64,000 nucleotides of DNA from Prunella strophiata (GCA_036583965.1 JAZBQD010000014.1:67917895-67981894); one strand, 5' to 3'. Shown: positions 49,568-64,000, counted from the stretch's first letter. Notes: a model not told the origin generated them from the letters alone. A program made the numbers and translations.

Positions 49568-49650
49568 GGCTGTCCTGTGCAGGGCCAGGAGTTGAACTCT
49601 TATGTTTCTTGTGGGTCCCTTCCAACTCAGGACTATGATTCTGTGATTTC
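49568..49650 (+). repeat. CR1 3'-end fragment
   Basis: CTGTGCAGGGCCAGGAGTTG, TGTGGGTCCCTTCCAACTCA and GGACTATGATTCTGTGATT, plus orientation. Confidence 0.95.
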
Positions 49651-49789
49651 CAAAGTTTCTGTGTGCTCTGAAGCTGCTTTCAGCCCAAGCCACACCTCAC
49701 ATTTTAGACCCCTAATGAAAATAACCAGTACTATCTCACGCAATTAGGCACAATTTTTATCAGGTTTCTGACTTTCAAACTGCACATGT

Positions 49790-50060
49790 ACATCACGCAA
49801 ACAAGATAAGGAATTTATATTGTACGTATTCAGCTTTTATTCTTTAAAAATTGCTTTGATGAGCACTGATTGGCTGTCAGATGATTTTCCGTTTCATTCT
49901 GTACCACACAAGAATCAATACAATCTGGTTTTATTTGAGCCAGGCTCCTAAGCTTACGTCTTATTTGCATCTCGCTACTGATAAATGATAGCAATAAAAG
50001 TGTGGCATTCCACAGGAAGAAAGTGAGATTATACTTCATCTAATTGTTTAAAGTAGGAGA
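49790..50060. promoter_or_regulatory. Candidate element with octamer site
   Basis: A perfect POU octamer ATTTGCAT lies at 49963-49970. It sits within unique sequence containing GATTGGCTGTC (CCAAT complement) at about 49869, TGATAAATGATAG and AATTGTTTAA. No ORF or repeat explains it. Confidence 0.3.
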
Positions 50061-51924
50061 AACAGTATTCCCACTCAGAAATAAATGCCTTAAAGGCTTC
50101 CACTGGTGTAATTGTACTGCAAAGGTCTAACAGCTCTACGCTGAGCGAGAATGGCTGCAAATACAACAATAAAAAGTCAGTTTTTCCTGTTCTTTATTTT
50201 TTGATAGCTATGTATACATGTAAACTCATCAGAAAAACATTGCCTTGGTTAGAGGTTCTTATAAATAATCAAAACCCCTCGATGGTGGTTCTGCATAAGA
50301 GACTTTGTGTGCGCTGTTAAATGAAATCAGCTGCGCCTCGGCCAAGAGCACGATGGCACTGGTGATATTTGCTTCTCCCACAAAACATGTTTAGCAGATC
50401 AGGGTTATACACTGAGTACAAAAATCCCAGAACCAGTTCCTAACAGCACACAAACACAGGGAAGGTAAATACCTGTGCCGTGTTCCGGTTCTGTCTCATT
50501 AACTTTAATTTATCTCTGTACTAAATGCAACCACTTTACAAAGTTAAAAAGCACAAGCATGCGTGTGAGAGCTACACAGGGAAAAAGTGAGGTAGAAGCA
50601 GACAAGTAAAACCCCAAATTAGAAATAATTGGTTACAGAAATTATTTGATTAAGTTAAAAGTCTGAGTTAGCACTGGGAACAGATGCAGAAAACTTTCAG
50701 AGGGGAATTGCTGCTGTCCATTTTTAACTTGGGAACCCAGCCGTTCTGCAGGGTCTGCCTCTTTCGAGCAACTCCTTTTCCTGCTCAGTGAATCCCAAAA
50801 TGATTTCCAAAGCCTTCACTCATTTTGACACAAAGGATACAGGAGACTGTTTAGACTCCTAATAAGCCCGGAGCCGTTAAAGCTGCACAGTCCTGTTAAA
50901 CACGGGATGGCGGCAGCCAAGAAAACAATTCCTTGGAGAGGAAAACAGCCAGCATGTGCCCTCATGTAAAAATCACATTCCAGAGGAAAAGAACTTCTTT
51001 GGGCTGGCGTGTGACGTGACTTTGAGATGCTTATTGTGCATGAAGGGGCTCCATTTCCCTGGAAAAGGGACATTTAGCTCACCCACCCAACCTGGTCATC
51101 GTCACCTGCTGAAGAGCTCAGTGCTTGGCAAGTGCTGGTATTGCTGTCATCTGGCAACTGGTAATAAATGTTAGGGGATATATTAACATGGAATATTCTG
51201 AAAGTTAGGCAGGAAGTTTTTGAAATTCTAATAGGAATGTTCCTTTCCTTTTTTTTTTTCCCCTCTTCTACCAGAAAATGCTGGATACTCCTTACGAGCT
51301 CCTCAGAGGTAAATATAAAAATGTAAAATTACACTCATGTGAAGTTCAGTAATCTCAAACTATGCTATAACAAGAGAAAGAGCACAACTCAGTAATTAAC
51401 ACATCACCACGTATTTCTTCCAATTCAGCAAATTTACAGCTGAAAACAATTCCACAGAACCCAATTTAATTACATTAAAAATTATGCAACTTATTTTATT
51501 AAAAGGGGATTGATTGCTCTACAAAGAATTTAGATCCAACAATGACCTTCTGTGCTACTGTAAAAGGTGTTCAGAACCCAATGAACATACAATAAGGCTC
51601 TAAACCAGAAACTAATTAGCTCACACACAAAGTATTAAATCTGTTTCACAAATTATGTAAATCATATAAAAAATGAGGTATAATACCAATGGCAAACTTT
51701 ATAGTGCCAAAATGGAATAAGCTGTATGTATACCTGCTTCAAATTAACTAAAGCAATTATACTGTAAAATCATTAGCCCAAGACATAGTTTAAAGTCAAG
51801 CTTTAATAACTTAATGCTACATGTATTTTCTAACCACAGAAAAAAGCATTACATACATTTACACTTCCCACTAAATTTAGAGGAGGTTATGCTGCATTAA
51901 ACCAAGCAGGAAAAATAAAGTATT

Positions 51925-51957
51925 AAAAAAAAAAAAGGAAAAAAAAAAAAAAAAAAG
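51925..51957 (+). repeat. Poly-A tract (A12-GG-A18)
   Basis: Two A runs are separated by GG. No retroelement body recognised beside it. Confidence 0.9.
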
Positions 51958-54798
51958 GGAATACCAAAAGTGTTTACTGCAGAAAATATGCACAAAATCA
52001 AACCATCACTTCCTCTGGAGCATTGTTTCTCCATTGAAACAATATATTATTATGCTTTTTGTACCACTAACACATTTATTCTGTTACCATCAAAAAAAAA
52101 TTAAATAAATAACTCTTCTTAACGGTGAGAAAATAAAGCACCATTTTATATGATCCTGGCAATACTTTCAAATGCCAATTATCTGGTCTCATGGTTCTGC
52201 ATTTCCTATGGCCAAAAAAAAAATCTCTTACTACTTTACTTCAGAGTAGGTGGAACAGCCGCTCACGGTCCGAGCGTCTCTCTCAAGGAGCGGCGCTGCC
52301 TCTGCAATCCCAGGGGTTGGGCTGAAATGTTTAATTTTTTTTGCTGCTGGGGAGTGCTCAGAGACCCTCGTGTGGAATCCTAATGGGGTTTCCAACCTGC
52401 TTTTCACTCTCAAGATAACTGCCCTAGAGCTTGATGCCTCTATGAAGGAGTGAAGGAACTGCAAATAAGGCGTAAATAAACAAGTTTTCTTATTCTGCTC
52501 AAAAGTTACATTTGTTATTGCCTTTTTCTCAGTGCTGGGGTGTGTAAGAGAAAGTTCTTCATGCCATCATGCAGGAGGACAGAGTTTAGCAAAGGGCTGT
52601 GAATCATCTACCAGTTCCTTTTCATAGGGGTGGCTCTGCTCTTTCTACATGTAACCTCCTCGGGTGTGATTTTTCAGATGCTTTAGGATTCCCTCAGCAT
52701 AAAAAAAAGATACTGAGTGCATGATTTATGTCTGCAAATGCACACATAAAAACCACCTGTGTAACAGTTCTCCTGGCCTGATGTGAGATTAATGCATTTT
52801 TTTGGGGGGTGAAATTAAAAGTTGGAGCACAACTGAACGCTGTGTGTGTGTTTAGAAATAAAGATTATACTTCAGCTTTAACAAATAAAGATTCAGACCA
52901 TTTCAAATCTCTCCTAGTTGTTCACAGCCAAATGTCACTGTCAAACTTTTAACAGACAGAAACACTTTTTGCATTGCTACAATTAATTTTTTAATTTAAA
53001 GCAAAAGAGGCTTTTTTTTGTATATCAGCATTGTTTGATACATCATGAAGTACACAAGCTCAAATTTGGTGCTTCATGCCCCTTCCAAATAATGTCCTGT
53101 CAGAATACACAGAAACACTGAACACTGCTCTAGGAATGAACATGATTTTGTTGCATCAGAGAGGAGGAACAGCAGAAGATCTTTCAAAAATCAAGTGAGA
53201 AAGGTAAGAAACTTTCCTGTTTCCCGAATAATGAGTAATTAAAATGCAACTTTCTGAATTTGCCACAGAACTTTTAAATACTACAAATCCAATGGGAGAC
53301 TGATCAGCAGCGAGGTCAAGTGGCCAGAGATGTTCAACAACTATTTTTATGTGTCTGCATATCTGCAATCACTAATCCCATGTAACCAATACACACACAG
53401 ACTCCACATTTACTAGGGGCTGCTATAATATTGTTTTAATATCACCTTCCTACACAGTATGAGTGTATCCAGGGAAGAATTACTTGGGATGAAGGAGGGA
53501 ATGGAAAGAATCACAGAGGGCAGAAACTGGGAAAATCTGGGCCATATCTGTGCTAACCTGTGGTGAAAACCAGTAACATCAAAGCAGCCAAGTGAGAAAG
53601 AAGAACTGCAAGGCAGGATCGAGGACTGAATCTTCTAATAAAATGCATCTGACTGGAAAAAGAATTTCCTTGCTTCAGAGTCATATTCCCACGGTGATCA
53701 CGCCATGATAGAAATTGTCCCCTAAACATCAGCTGCCTCTTGATGTTTGTTGCATGACCACCTCCCTCCCCTCTCCCAGACAGAATGTAACCACTGTGGT
53801 AATTACGGTGACTGATGACATGTAAATATTTAATACAGTTTAGGTTTTGTCTTTAAAATGCATTTTCGAAAGCAAAGTCAATCAGTCTCCAGATCTGACT
53901 CCAGAACTTATTTGTGGAGAATAAGTACTGAAAGGGAGACAGTCAAGGCAAGTCAATTTGTCTGCCTGAGACTCTAAATTTGATGGAAAAAATATTCGCT
54001 GCATTTCTAGTTTGTCAAAATAATTCAAAATTAGATCTTCATCATGAAAACAGATGCAACAAAGCCAGGTCCCTGACAGTATTTAATCTGTGCCTTTCTG
54101 ACTTACTGCTCGAATCCCCACATGTGCCAAACGCCACAGCACTTGTGAATCACTTAATCTGCTTCCTTTGAAACCCATCATCAAATGCTCATTTCTGCAC
54201 AGTTAAAGGCAGGGTCTTTGTAACCTGTTTTCTTTTTTAAATGTAAATCCTGTGTCTTGGGAAGGTTGGGGTTTTTTGGTTTGGTTTGTTTTTTTTTTTT
54301 AAACACAAACCTATGAAGTCTTGTTCCATGCTTTTAAACAGCAATGCTAAGTACAACACATTAAAGGAAAAAGATGCCATGGATTTGAAAATTCCTTAGA
54401 GTGGCATATTACCTCTTTTACACACCTGTAATATATTTTTAAATATTTAAAAATATTTTTAAAAGAACAGAATGATATTTCTTCTATTTCTATTGTTTCG
54501 GATGTTTCAGCAGCAATAAATCCCTTTTTATCTTCAGCTTTGAGAAATTTATATTTTTAAGGGAAAACAGAGACAGAGAATGAATGAATGGTCATGAAAT
54601 AGCCTAAAAATAAACAGCAAGAAAAACATCATTTCAACTGCATTACAGCTCCAATTACTACTTACACCCCACTTTCCTGGGTTAGACTGTATCTCGATCA
54701 ATGATATCCCAGCTGGTTTTAGTTGAAAAAGTTTCCATTTCTATCTCTACTAATGGTGCCACTGATAAAGAGGGAGAAATCCATCGCGTCTGCCGCAG

Positions 54799-54885
54799 AA
54801 CTGAAACTCCATCGAGGGATATATATTCATTAACACATGCAGGAACTGAAACCGTCAGGGAACATATATATTTATGAACCCTTGC
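54799..54885. repeat. Degenerate two-copy tandem repeat (period ~45)
   Basis: AACTGAAAC occurs at 54799 and 54844. Each copy is followed by a CG-containing stretch (CATCGAGGG and CGTCAGGG), then an ATATATATTCAT / ATATATATTTAT block and TAAC / GAAC. The copies differ by substitutions and small indels, so the duplication is old. Confidence 0.6.
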
Positions 54886-57784
54886 CTGTCCACATAACAT
54901 TTCAGCAGTACAGAAATCCAAACAGGGAAGTGGAGTGCAAGAAGCATACTGGTATTAAAAAATACGCCAGGGAAAGGACGGCAGATCTGCCATCTCTAAA
55001 CGCTGAATAAAAGATCAGAGAGAAGCAAACTTGCATGAGAAACTCTCAGCTTTGCCCTATCACCCTTGTACTACAATATTTAATTCCCACTTTTAATTTT
55101 ATTAAGAGCACACTGTCTGTGGCTAGAGATACGCCAGTTAGACCAAAAGAAAATAAAATATGCAAGGTTAAGCACCCTCAGAAGTTGTTGCTGTAGCTCA
55201 GCTGAACCTTGCACTGCTCCTTCCCCTGGTTTTATTGCTCTTCCGATTTACGCTGACATTCAGGTTTAGAAATGCCCTCAGAAAGGTGGCAGGAGGATAT
55301 TCTCACTCCCTGCTTCTGGAAAACTTCGGCAGAGAACGAAGGCACAGCATGAAATGAAAATAATGAATATCATGGCAGCCTCTTTTAAACAGCCAGTTCC
55401 CTCTTCTACACAAGCTGAGAGCACAACTGAGCCGATTTCTGCTGTGCCTGGGGACTGAAAGCCCAGCCAGAGACCTGCAGCCCGACCCCGTGAGTCCCAG
55501 CATCCCATCCCATCCCCATCCATGAGCCCACAGGGAGCTCAGCACAATTCCCCACAGGCTGCTCCAGCTGGAAATTAGCTACATCATCATCACAGGAAGA
55601 AAACCTTAAACTCTAATGAAAACTCATCTCAATTTTGTTCATTTTGGTTCCCCCTCTTGCTTGTATGGAGGGTTTTGTTCCCTTGTTTTGAGGAGAGGGC
55701 ACAAGGGAAGGCTTAAAAATGGTACTTAAACCACAAAAATATCCCAACACATGAGCCAAGGCTGCAAACTTCTTGTTTTCTTACATGTTGCTCCTTCATG
55801 CTCAAAAGACAAAACAGAGGAGCATGAAGCAAAGCTCTGGCTAAAAGGAGTAACTGTAAAGCCCAATTCCTTTGACAGGGTCCTTTTCAAATTCCCATTC
55901 ATCTTCCAAGGAAAGCCAGTCTGGCATCAAGGATTCAACAAGTTATATCGTAACAGAGTCCTTGTGTGTTCTTAAAATAAACATTTCATCTCTTTGCGTG
56001 GAAATGGCATCTCTTTCAATTTACATCTCTGGAAACAAAAGGCCCTGAAAAAGTATACAGAAAAAGCTGGAAAAACCCCATCCTAGTTTGCAAAACCGAA
56101 GTAAGATATACAAAGGAAATGAACCTGTGATACTATTGCTGTAACACAAACACTCACTGGCCACCACCACCATTTAATTCACATTACGTGCTTTTTTTTA
56201 ATCCTGGGTTCTTCAATTTAGCAGTGATGAGCCACATTAAAAACAAAGACTTAAATAATTGCATTTCTGTAGATCGTGCAGTGTTTAAGGCCAAAACCAT
56301 CTGCAAAACTAAGTAGGAAAAAGCCCTTTTTTTTAAACTAATGGATTAGTATAAATGTCTGTTGAAAGAGCAGGGTGGAGAAGAAAAGAGGGGAGAACCC
56401 AAGGTATTTATATAAATTTCTTTAGGCACCCAGTTGAGATATCCAGCATTTTGAATCATCTTCCTTGAGGTGTCTGCCTGTCTGTTCAGTGGATTTATAG
56501 GGATCTTTGATTCCTATTTGTTGCCAAATAACTTCAGTATCTGTGTTAGCCAGGGTAAATATTCCCATACATGTTTAAAATGGGTCCTGAATCCGAACCC
56601 CTCCATTTTGATTCTATTTTTTTAATATTTAGACATAAAAGTCAGAACTTAAGTCTGCCTCCATGTTTAATTTTAAAAGTTAATGAGATTATAGCCAAGA
56701 AACCAAACCAAGGCCCAAAAATACACTTTGTAGCAGAAATTACTTTGTTCTGGGTTAGTTTGTGAGTACAATTGCAATGTGAACTCTCCTGTACTGGCAG
56801 CACATCCCCATCTATCCATTCCCAATGTTTTGTGCTCTGTGCATGGCTCTTCCACAACCAAAACCAGATTTCTAGAGTTTGGTGTACCTAAAATCCATAT
56901 TCATGCTACAACCAAAGCACACAATTTAACTTGTGGATATTTTATGAACTATGGAGCCAAATTAAATGAGCTACCAAAAACCCAAGCCCGATTTCCTGCT
57001 TTTTCTGTCTCTATATTTCTACTGCACCATGTTAATAATCAATTTTCCCCCTGAATTCCCTCCTATCTGAAGAAGGGACTGACCTCCTACTGGATCAGCT
57101 CTTCAGACATAATTTATTTGAATGGGCAACAAGAAATAGGAATGAAGGCACAGGCTCTGTCTGAATGTCCTCACACACTGAAATAAACAGAGATGAAGAA
57201 AATTTTGGTGTGCTGAGCACTCCAAAACCACACTCCCATTACACTGGAGGGGAAGATCTGGAAGGCTACATGAAAAGCTATTGCTTGGTGAGGAGGGAAA
57301 TAGGCACAATGAGCATCCTGTATACACATAGTCTAGAATTAGTGAAAAACTGGCTAAAAATTAGGAAAAGTCACTTTTTAGAGCCAGAAAGAATAAACCA
57401 CCCCATGACATCAAAATGCTCATGGAGAGGAGACTTTGAGGTTAATAATAAGGAAGTGGATTCCAAATGTTCTCCTCCTGCCCTTCAAATAAAGCCTTGC
57501 TGTCTTAAAAACACATTGCAAAACAGGGTTCCTCCACCACAGTGACAGAGCTGTATTGCTTTGGCACAAGCCAGACAAGCACAGGGATAAGTAACAAAAA
57601 AATAATTCACTTATCCCCAACTCCAAACTGGAGAGCAGGCACACACCAGAGCCACTGGAGGGAAATCTGTGGCAGTCCATTGCTATAGCAGCTGCCAATA
57701 TCACAGAACACCAACAAAGTTGATTCATCTGTTATAACTTGTATTTTGCTTGTTTGGGCTAGAGGCTCTGACCAGATGACTGCC

Positions 57785-57900
57785 AAAATTAAAAAAAAAA
57801 TGCACAAATTTATTTTTTAAAAAATTTTATTTTTTTTTACTAAAGCCCCTAAGAAAAGGGGATTTAATGAAAAAAAAAAAAAAAAAAAGGGGGGGGGGGG
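57785..57900 (+). repeat. Homopolymer-rich block ending A19-G12
   Basis: Runs of A, T and finally 19 A followed by 12 G are packed into about 115 bases, with a small GCCCCT…AGGGG hairpin in front. A clean A-to-G homopolymer junction of this type is often poorly assembled. Confidence 0.85.
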
Positions 57901-59181
57901 CAATTATTGTGCTCTCTAAGGTCAGGTGAGAGGAAAGGAATGAAGCCCATGCAGACAACCCAGGTGGGGAAGAGAAGGCACAGGAGCTGACCCAGCAGTA
58001 TCACAGCAGCATTTCCAAATGGAAACTGGTTTCTCCTGTGAAAAGCTTTTGCTGTACCAATGTTTGGCAAAACTCACAATTTCCTGGAAAAAGCCAATAT
58101 AATTTCCTCTCGTTCCCCCCCTCCTCTCACCCCACATGTTTTTAAACGTTTTAGGTTGCTGCTGCAAGTGGGAGCCAACAAGCACAGCTTCAGAGAGGAG
58201 GCAGGGAAGCACTGAAGCAGCTAAAGCTCTCACTAGCAAGCCTGGAGGCAAAAATACCCTGGCATAGATATTTTATTTCATTTTCTTCCTCTTCTGGGCT
58301 ATGGAGAGAGGATAAAACAGCAAGGACCTTTTCTAGCTTTCAATAAACCTCACATAATGGTGATAGTTTAGCATTTCGTTTCCTTAGGAGTGATGAGAAA
58401 AAAACCCTAAGTGGTCTTTGCTATCTCTGCATTTTGAAGCCCAGAAAAGGTCAGAAAATGGTTTTATGCAAAAACTCTTCCCTATAAGGAGAAAAAAAAA
58501 AAGTTTTCTGGTCTACCACAAAAAGGCAGCTTTCTACAGAAAGGAAAAGCTGTTTCAAGGAAAGTATTAGTGCAATTGAGAACTTCATTTTCTGTTCAAG
58601 AACAGACTAAAACTTTTTAACCAGCTGTTACAGTTAAAACTGTTCAGAATTGGCCATTGTTTACTGCTTCCTGCATTATCAAATCCAACATCTGATGCCC
58701 CAAAACTGAGGCTTTCAGGGTAAAAACTGCCTCTTTGTGTGCACAAAGCACCCAGCAAACACTGCTGGAGCATTAAGTTAGGCAACTAATGAAGTTATGG
58801 AAATATGGAGATAATTAATTTTTCAAGCACTATTTTATTTTTTTTTCCATACAAAACATCTATTTATGTTCTAAAACTCTACCACCTATAACTCTAAACC
58901 AAAATATTAAAATGTTAACATTTTGTCTATAATAGAAGCCAGCTGCCTGTAATGAAAAATACACAGAATGGTCACATTTACAGTAAGAGTCTTCAAATTC
59001 TCACTGAAAGCTTCACCCTCTGAACAAACACCTTCTGGAATGCCAATACAGAATATTAGCTTCTATTTTACTGACATGGCCACCAAAAAATACTCACACA
59101 GTGTAATCTGATGCATTATCATCTCAGAAGCTAAATGTGGTCAAGTTTACTGGGCCAATTTCAATCTGCAGGAAACTGGAA

Positions 59182-59290
<109 letters not shown>

Positions 59291-60173
59291 TCATTTTGGT
59301 GCAAGTTTTGAGCTCTGTGGTGTATTTAAGGTCCCTCCATACAGATCAACAGCAAATCCTTTGGAAAGGAGTCAATGGCAGAGACAAGGTGGCATTTTGG
59401 TGGCTTTGAGTCCCAGGATAAGCAAAGAGAAATGGTTTAAACCCAATGGAGTGCTGATTTCTTTGCTGAAACACCTTTGCTTCTCTCTTCCCACATCTCC
59501 TCTGTGACACATGGCTCCATCTGGCTACCACTGCTGTAGTCTGGGCAATTCAAGGGACATGCCAGCATGGAGAGAAACTTGATTTCATTAGTGGCAGCAT
59601 TAACTTTACACCTGGATCTTCAGACATGGATAAAGGAGGTGCATCAATTTACTGTCCAACCTTTCCTCCCCCTGGCAAATCTGCCCTGTGCCTTTGAAGG
59701 GAGCAGAGCAGAGGACCCCATGTCCACACTTAGGTCACTCCTTCAAAAAGCTTCTTCTGTAAAATAAACACTTATCAAATGCAACTCCAACACATCTCAA
59801 GCTGAGAAAATAATTAGTTCATGCTACAATTGCTACAAAAATGAAGAGGGAATAAATGACCGAACACAGCTCTGCACATGCACTGCTCCAACAACTGCAA
59901 TCATGAAAAATATTCCTCACACTCCTTAGGCAGCATTAACCAGCAGCAGAAGAGGTAAAATGACAAATACTTCAAGAAAATATATACACTGAGGAAATAA
60001 GCTTCACTTACAGTGCTGAGGTGCTCTTATATGAATTTGATGATGTCTCTTTTTATTTGGAGTATGGAACTCTGGTCCCACTGCCAGAGGGAGAGGATCA
60101 TTTAAATGTCAAATGGAAACAAAACAGTCATGAGATGGTCTCATCTTGGTAACATAGGGATGTTACATGTGGT

Positions 60174-60234
<61 letters not shown>
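60174..60234 (+). repeat. Compound (TA)n(TG)n microsatellite
   Basis: About ten TA units pass directly into about twenty GT units. Simple sequence with Z-DNA-forming potential in the alternating tract; no gene overlaps it. Confidence 0.98.
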
Positions 60235-60236
<2 letters not shown>

Positions 60237-63200
60237 TTCTGTAACCACGTTTTATTTTACCATAAAAGACTGGTTACACTGTCAGCCCATCTGGGGAAAG
60301 ATCCAGATCAAGTCACTCAAACTTCACATTTGGTATCTCAGCTCCCCTGCCTGCAGCCCTGGGCACTGCTCTGCTGTTGTTTTTTAGGAAAGTAAAACAA
60401 CTGGAAAGTTGTTAATTCTCTTACAATTCCTTTTTGAACACCCATGAGGCCAAAGGCCTCTAAATACTAATGCAAATTGCAAAACATATCAAAGCAAAAC
60501 CAAAGGGAGATTTACTCAGACTCTTCTGCAGACTTTTACATCCAATGAGAAAGGAAACATCCAATGAGCAGTTCAGTCCTTGAGGTGAAACTCCTGTGAC
60601 ATCACACCAGGGTGGTTTTAGCAGCTCAGGATCAGAGACTGCTTGGAAACTTAGCTGGAAAATGAGATACAGAGCAGAATCCTGACTGCAGATCTGAGCA
60701 GCAGAGCTGTGGCAGAGGAGGGAGCAGCTCCCACCTGCACGGATCCATTTCACCAAGCTGAGGAGGCAACATGGTGCTGCATTATATGGATCAGCTTTCT
60801 GGAGCTAAAAGGCCAAATCCTGACCCTAAAACATAATTATCAAAGAGCAGGGGAATGAAGAATGCTATGTATGGGTAAGGGGTGGGTGCAGGACTTGGTG
60901 TATTTGAGCAAACTCATGCACCCAAGGAATGGTGCTGACGAGCTCCCTGCTCCCTGAAGCAGCCTGGTGTGGCTTTCAGGCTCAGAGCAGGGACACAACA
61001 CAAAGGTGGAAAGGACCAGGAGGGGGTGAGGAGCCTTGAAGTCAGAGGAAACAAGCAAAAAATGAGAAAAAGGCAAAATGTGTAAGGAGTAAACGACAGA
61101 GTCACTGAAGTGGCTTCAGTGGAAGGTGATCGCCACCTTCTCCCAGCAGCACCTTTAATCATCCTTGATGCAATTTCACTAAAGCAAATTCTATTTAATT
61201 TCATTGTGCCTGACCAAGCAGTGCAATTCCTACTAGCTGGACACTTTCTAGCCTTCATCAGGCTTTTGCAATAGCACTCATTCCCTTGAATTTATCAGTG
61301 CATTTATCACAGCGGTTCCAAAAGCGCCAGCTCCATGAGGCAGAACCTGGTGCTCAATACTTTATTTGTATTCAGCAGATCGACCTTTGCATTCTGTCCT
61401 GGTTCTCTGATAATTCCCCCTGTTTCCAAGAGAACTCCTACTGCCCTGCCACACAATCACTCCCTCGTTTGACGAGCAGAGCACTTTCCCTCACATCAGC
61501 TTTGGCCCCTGCATATTTATACATCATTTAGCAGCTCAACCAACTAAGTCTAACTCACAGATATTTAATTTTGTTCTGCTACAAGAACAACAAAACTCAG
61601 CTATTTTGTTTACTGCCAAATTTCACAATGTTAGTGATCCTTTTGAGAAAAAAAATAAATTCATGTACAACAATCGAAGATCAATTTGAGAATCTTTACA
61701 CAGTGGATGCACTTGAAAAAATTAGTATGTATATTTACCTTGTAGCAGCGTGATTTTTATTGCCAATCTAAAGAACATCACACACATAATAAAAATCCAA
61801 GAGAATCTTTTCCTTCCAATTGTTTCAGTACATAATCACTTGCTAGTAAAGCAGCAGGAGATTAATGATGAAAGGGGATTATAAATTATATCAATGTACA
61901 CAAAAATAGGTAGAAGTTCTACAAAAACACAGTTATTCAAGTTCTTCTCATGCGTTATTCTTAAAATATATTCGTCATCATGTCAGCTCTTCCTTCTGAA
62001 GTCAACATTTCTTAAAGTTTGGGGTTTACACTTGCACTGTTGGATATTTTAACGGTAGAAAATGTGATCTATGTGGCATAATTCATCTTTGGCTTGGACT
62101 GGATCCAGGTCAAAGAGCTCCATATTTTCAGCCCATTAGTCATGGGAATTACAAGTATTATACAGTTGCTTTTAATTGGTAGTTCATGCTCAACCACTGC
62201 GAACCAGTCTATGATTGCAAAACTAGCTAAATTATATTCTCAATAAAACATCATCCAGCCTGAAAAGAAAAAAAAAAACAAAAAAAACCCAACCCAAACC
62301 AAAAACAAGCCTGTCCCAAAGCAAATTACATCTCATATGCATAAGTAAAACATAACTAGCTCCACACTCAACGATCATGGGAAAAATGTTGATGACCAGC
62401 CCCGACTGGCCAGCGGAGCAGAGCTCCAGCCCAATGCCACGTTCCACCCCAGCTCCCTCTCAAAGGAAAGTCGTTCTCAATGCTCCAGTGGTCAAACACA
62501 ACATTAAGTAGCAAGCACTAAAAAGTTAATTGAATGTTTGCCAGGAGACGTATGTCCCATTTTTATACTGGATAATTAATTTCTTTGTTTTTATAAGAAT
62601 TTTAAAGAGTGACCAACATGCACCCTGAGGGTAATGATCTTCATTCAAGGGAGACTTCTGACTTTTTGTGGCACAGGACTTATTTGTAACTGGAAACGCT
62701 CCAAGATTGTTCTCCTGTAGGTGCTTACTTTTAACATTACACAAACTCTTGCATCTATTTTATTTTAAGCAGCTGGTATCTTTGCACACCTCTCCTAAGA
62801 GAGGATAATTTTAATTCAAGGATCTCAAAACTAAATTTGTTCTTAACATTGTTTAGATGCAAGGTGAGAGAGGCACAGGTGAAGCACCGTCGGGCTGGAG
62901 GCTCAGTGGAAGGGACTATCTCTACCTCTAGTCATGTATTTTCAAATTACAAGACCTGTCCTTTCTCATCGTGATATTCTCTAAACCCTATTACACACAG
63001 TAACAGGGCTTTGCTGTTGACAGTGTGAGCTACTCATTAAGATAAACTGCAGTTTTGGGGTTTAAAAATGTTTTTCTTAAGTTACTATCAACCCTGTCAG
63101 GATTAATCGCTTTACAGTATACTTAAACTGTCAAAACAGTTCCATATTTAGAGCCAGAAAGGAAATATGGACTATTAGCATCTCACAACACAGGCCAAAG

Positions 63201-64000
63201 CTTCAACTTACCTACAGACTTCTGGTCTACTACTGTTTTGGAATAAAAATCCAGAATTATCTTTACCACAATTATACTTTTGCTCTTTACAATGAATGTT
63301 GCTGTAAGTTAAAACTTTAATCGTTCCCATGCTGCTGCCATCTGTGAGTAACTTATTGCTTCTGCAAACAAGGTCTTTAAACAGTCAGCCTCCTATACCA
63401 AAGAAAATACTGACAAGTAAACAAGCAATATTGTGCCTCTCTCTTCAAACCCTCGCTGTGATGACTGCAGGAACTACTTCTGATTATAGCTGTCATGAAA
63501 TGTACTGCCTTCATATGTGGCATTTAAGTTCCTTGGGCCTTGCCATTAAACATGACCAACTATAAGAATGACCACAAAAATACCAAACTCCTGAACAAGT
63601 GAACTCTAAAATTTCTTAAAGCTTTCATCTGTTTGTATGCTTTTTGGACTGTGATTTTTGACTGTCATTCCAACTGCTGTGTCATGTAAAATTATCTGAG
63701 TTAACATAAAGAGATGTTTTTTATCACCAATAAAAACAGAACCAGGACAGGAGTCTGAAAGAGTGACAGGGCAATTACATGGTTTAGCTGCTCACCTGGG
63801 CTGGCTCCTGCAGGTCTGAGCACGTTTTCACTCCAAAGTAATCAACAGGCATTCACTCTGCACAGCCACCTCCAAGCTCCTCACTGCTATCATTATTATA
63901 AGATCTTTAAAGAAGTTTTTTCACTGCCTAAATATCTGTATAAGAGCAAATTTTAAATTATCTGCATCATAAAAGACAACCTGGTGTAAAGGTGAAGCAT

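Noticed and set aside
57165..57545. 126-codon plus-strand ORF
   Set aside because: Composition is unremarkable, no family match is recognisable, and there are no splice or promoter signals; likely chance in unique intronic DNA.
60106..60395. ORFs with alternating Val-Cys runs
   Set aside because: They are translations of the (TA)n(TG)n microsatellite.

Overview
This window looks like ordinary nuclear DNA of a bird. It is AT-leaning, intron-rich and gene-poor. Its recognisable dispersed repeats are mainly short, truncated CR1 LINE 3' ends plus very old MIR/L3-like relics. I saw no Alu or L1 elements, no LTR retrovirus, and no bacterial or viral gene layout. The species cannot be fixed from the sequence alone.

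One gene is clearly recognisable: TAF3 (TFIID subunit 3), on the minus strand. Three consecutive internal coding exons are present. In transcript order they are the large disordered-region exon (21890 to 20071), an 83-base exon (15088 to 15006) and a proline-rich exon (1494 to 1237). I number them 3, 4 and 5 after the human gene. Splice sites, codon phases and protein similarity all agree. The N-terminal histone-fold exons should lie right of 64000. The C-terminal PHD-finger exons should lie left of position 1. No start codon, promoter, stop codon or poly(A) signal of the gene is therefore inside the window.

Layout: 1-1236 is the start of intron 5; 1237-1494 exon 5; 1495-15005 intron 4; 15006-15088 exon 4; 15089-20070 intron 3; 20071-21890 exon 3; 21891-64000 is read as part of a long intron 2. 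The introns hold about thirteen CR1 fragments, several old MIR/L3-like fragments, simple repeats ((TA)n, (ATT)n, (TG)n, poly-A), a perfect 3 x 45-base minisatellite at 4317-4451, a perfect 14-base inverted repeat near 3.6 kb, and several non-repeat, motif-dense stretches that could be conserved enhancers. In human, TAF3 lies beside the developmental gene GATA3, so such elements would be plausible here.

The most notable observation is that the TAF3 reading frame is broken five times. Every break is consistent with one extra base, while the protein remains TAF3-like on both sides and all splice sites are intact. I read this as uncorrected single-base insertions in the assembly rather than a dead gene, but reads or RNA are needed to decide. 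I found no undescribed multi-gene system.
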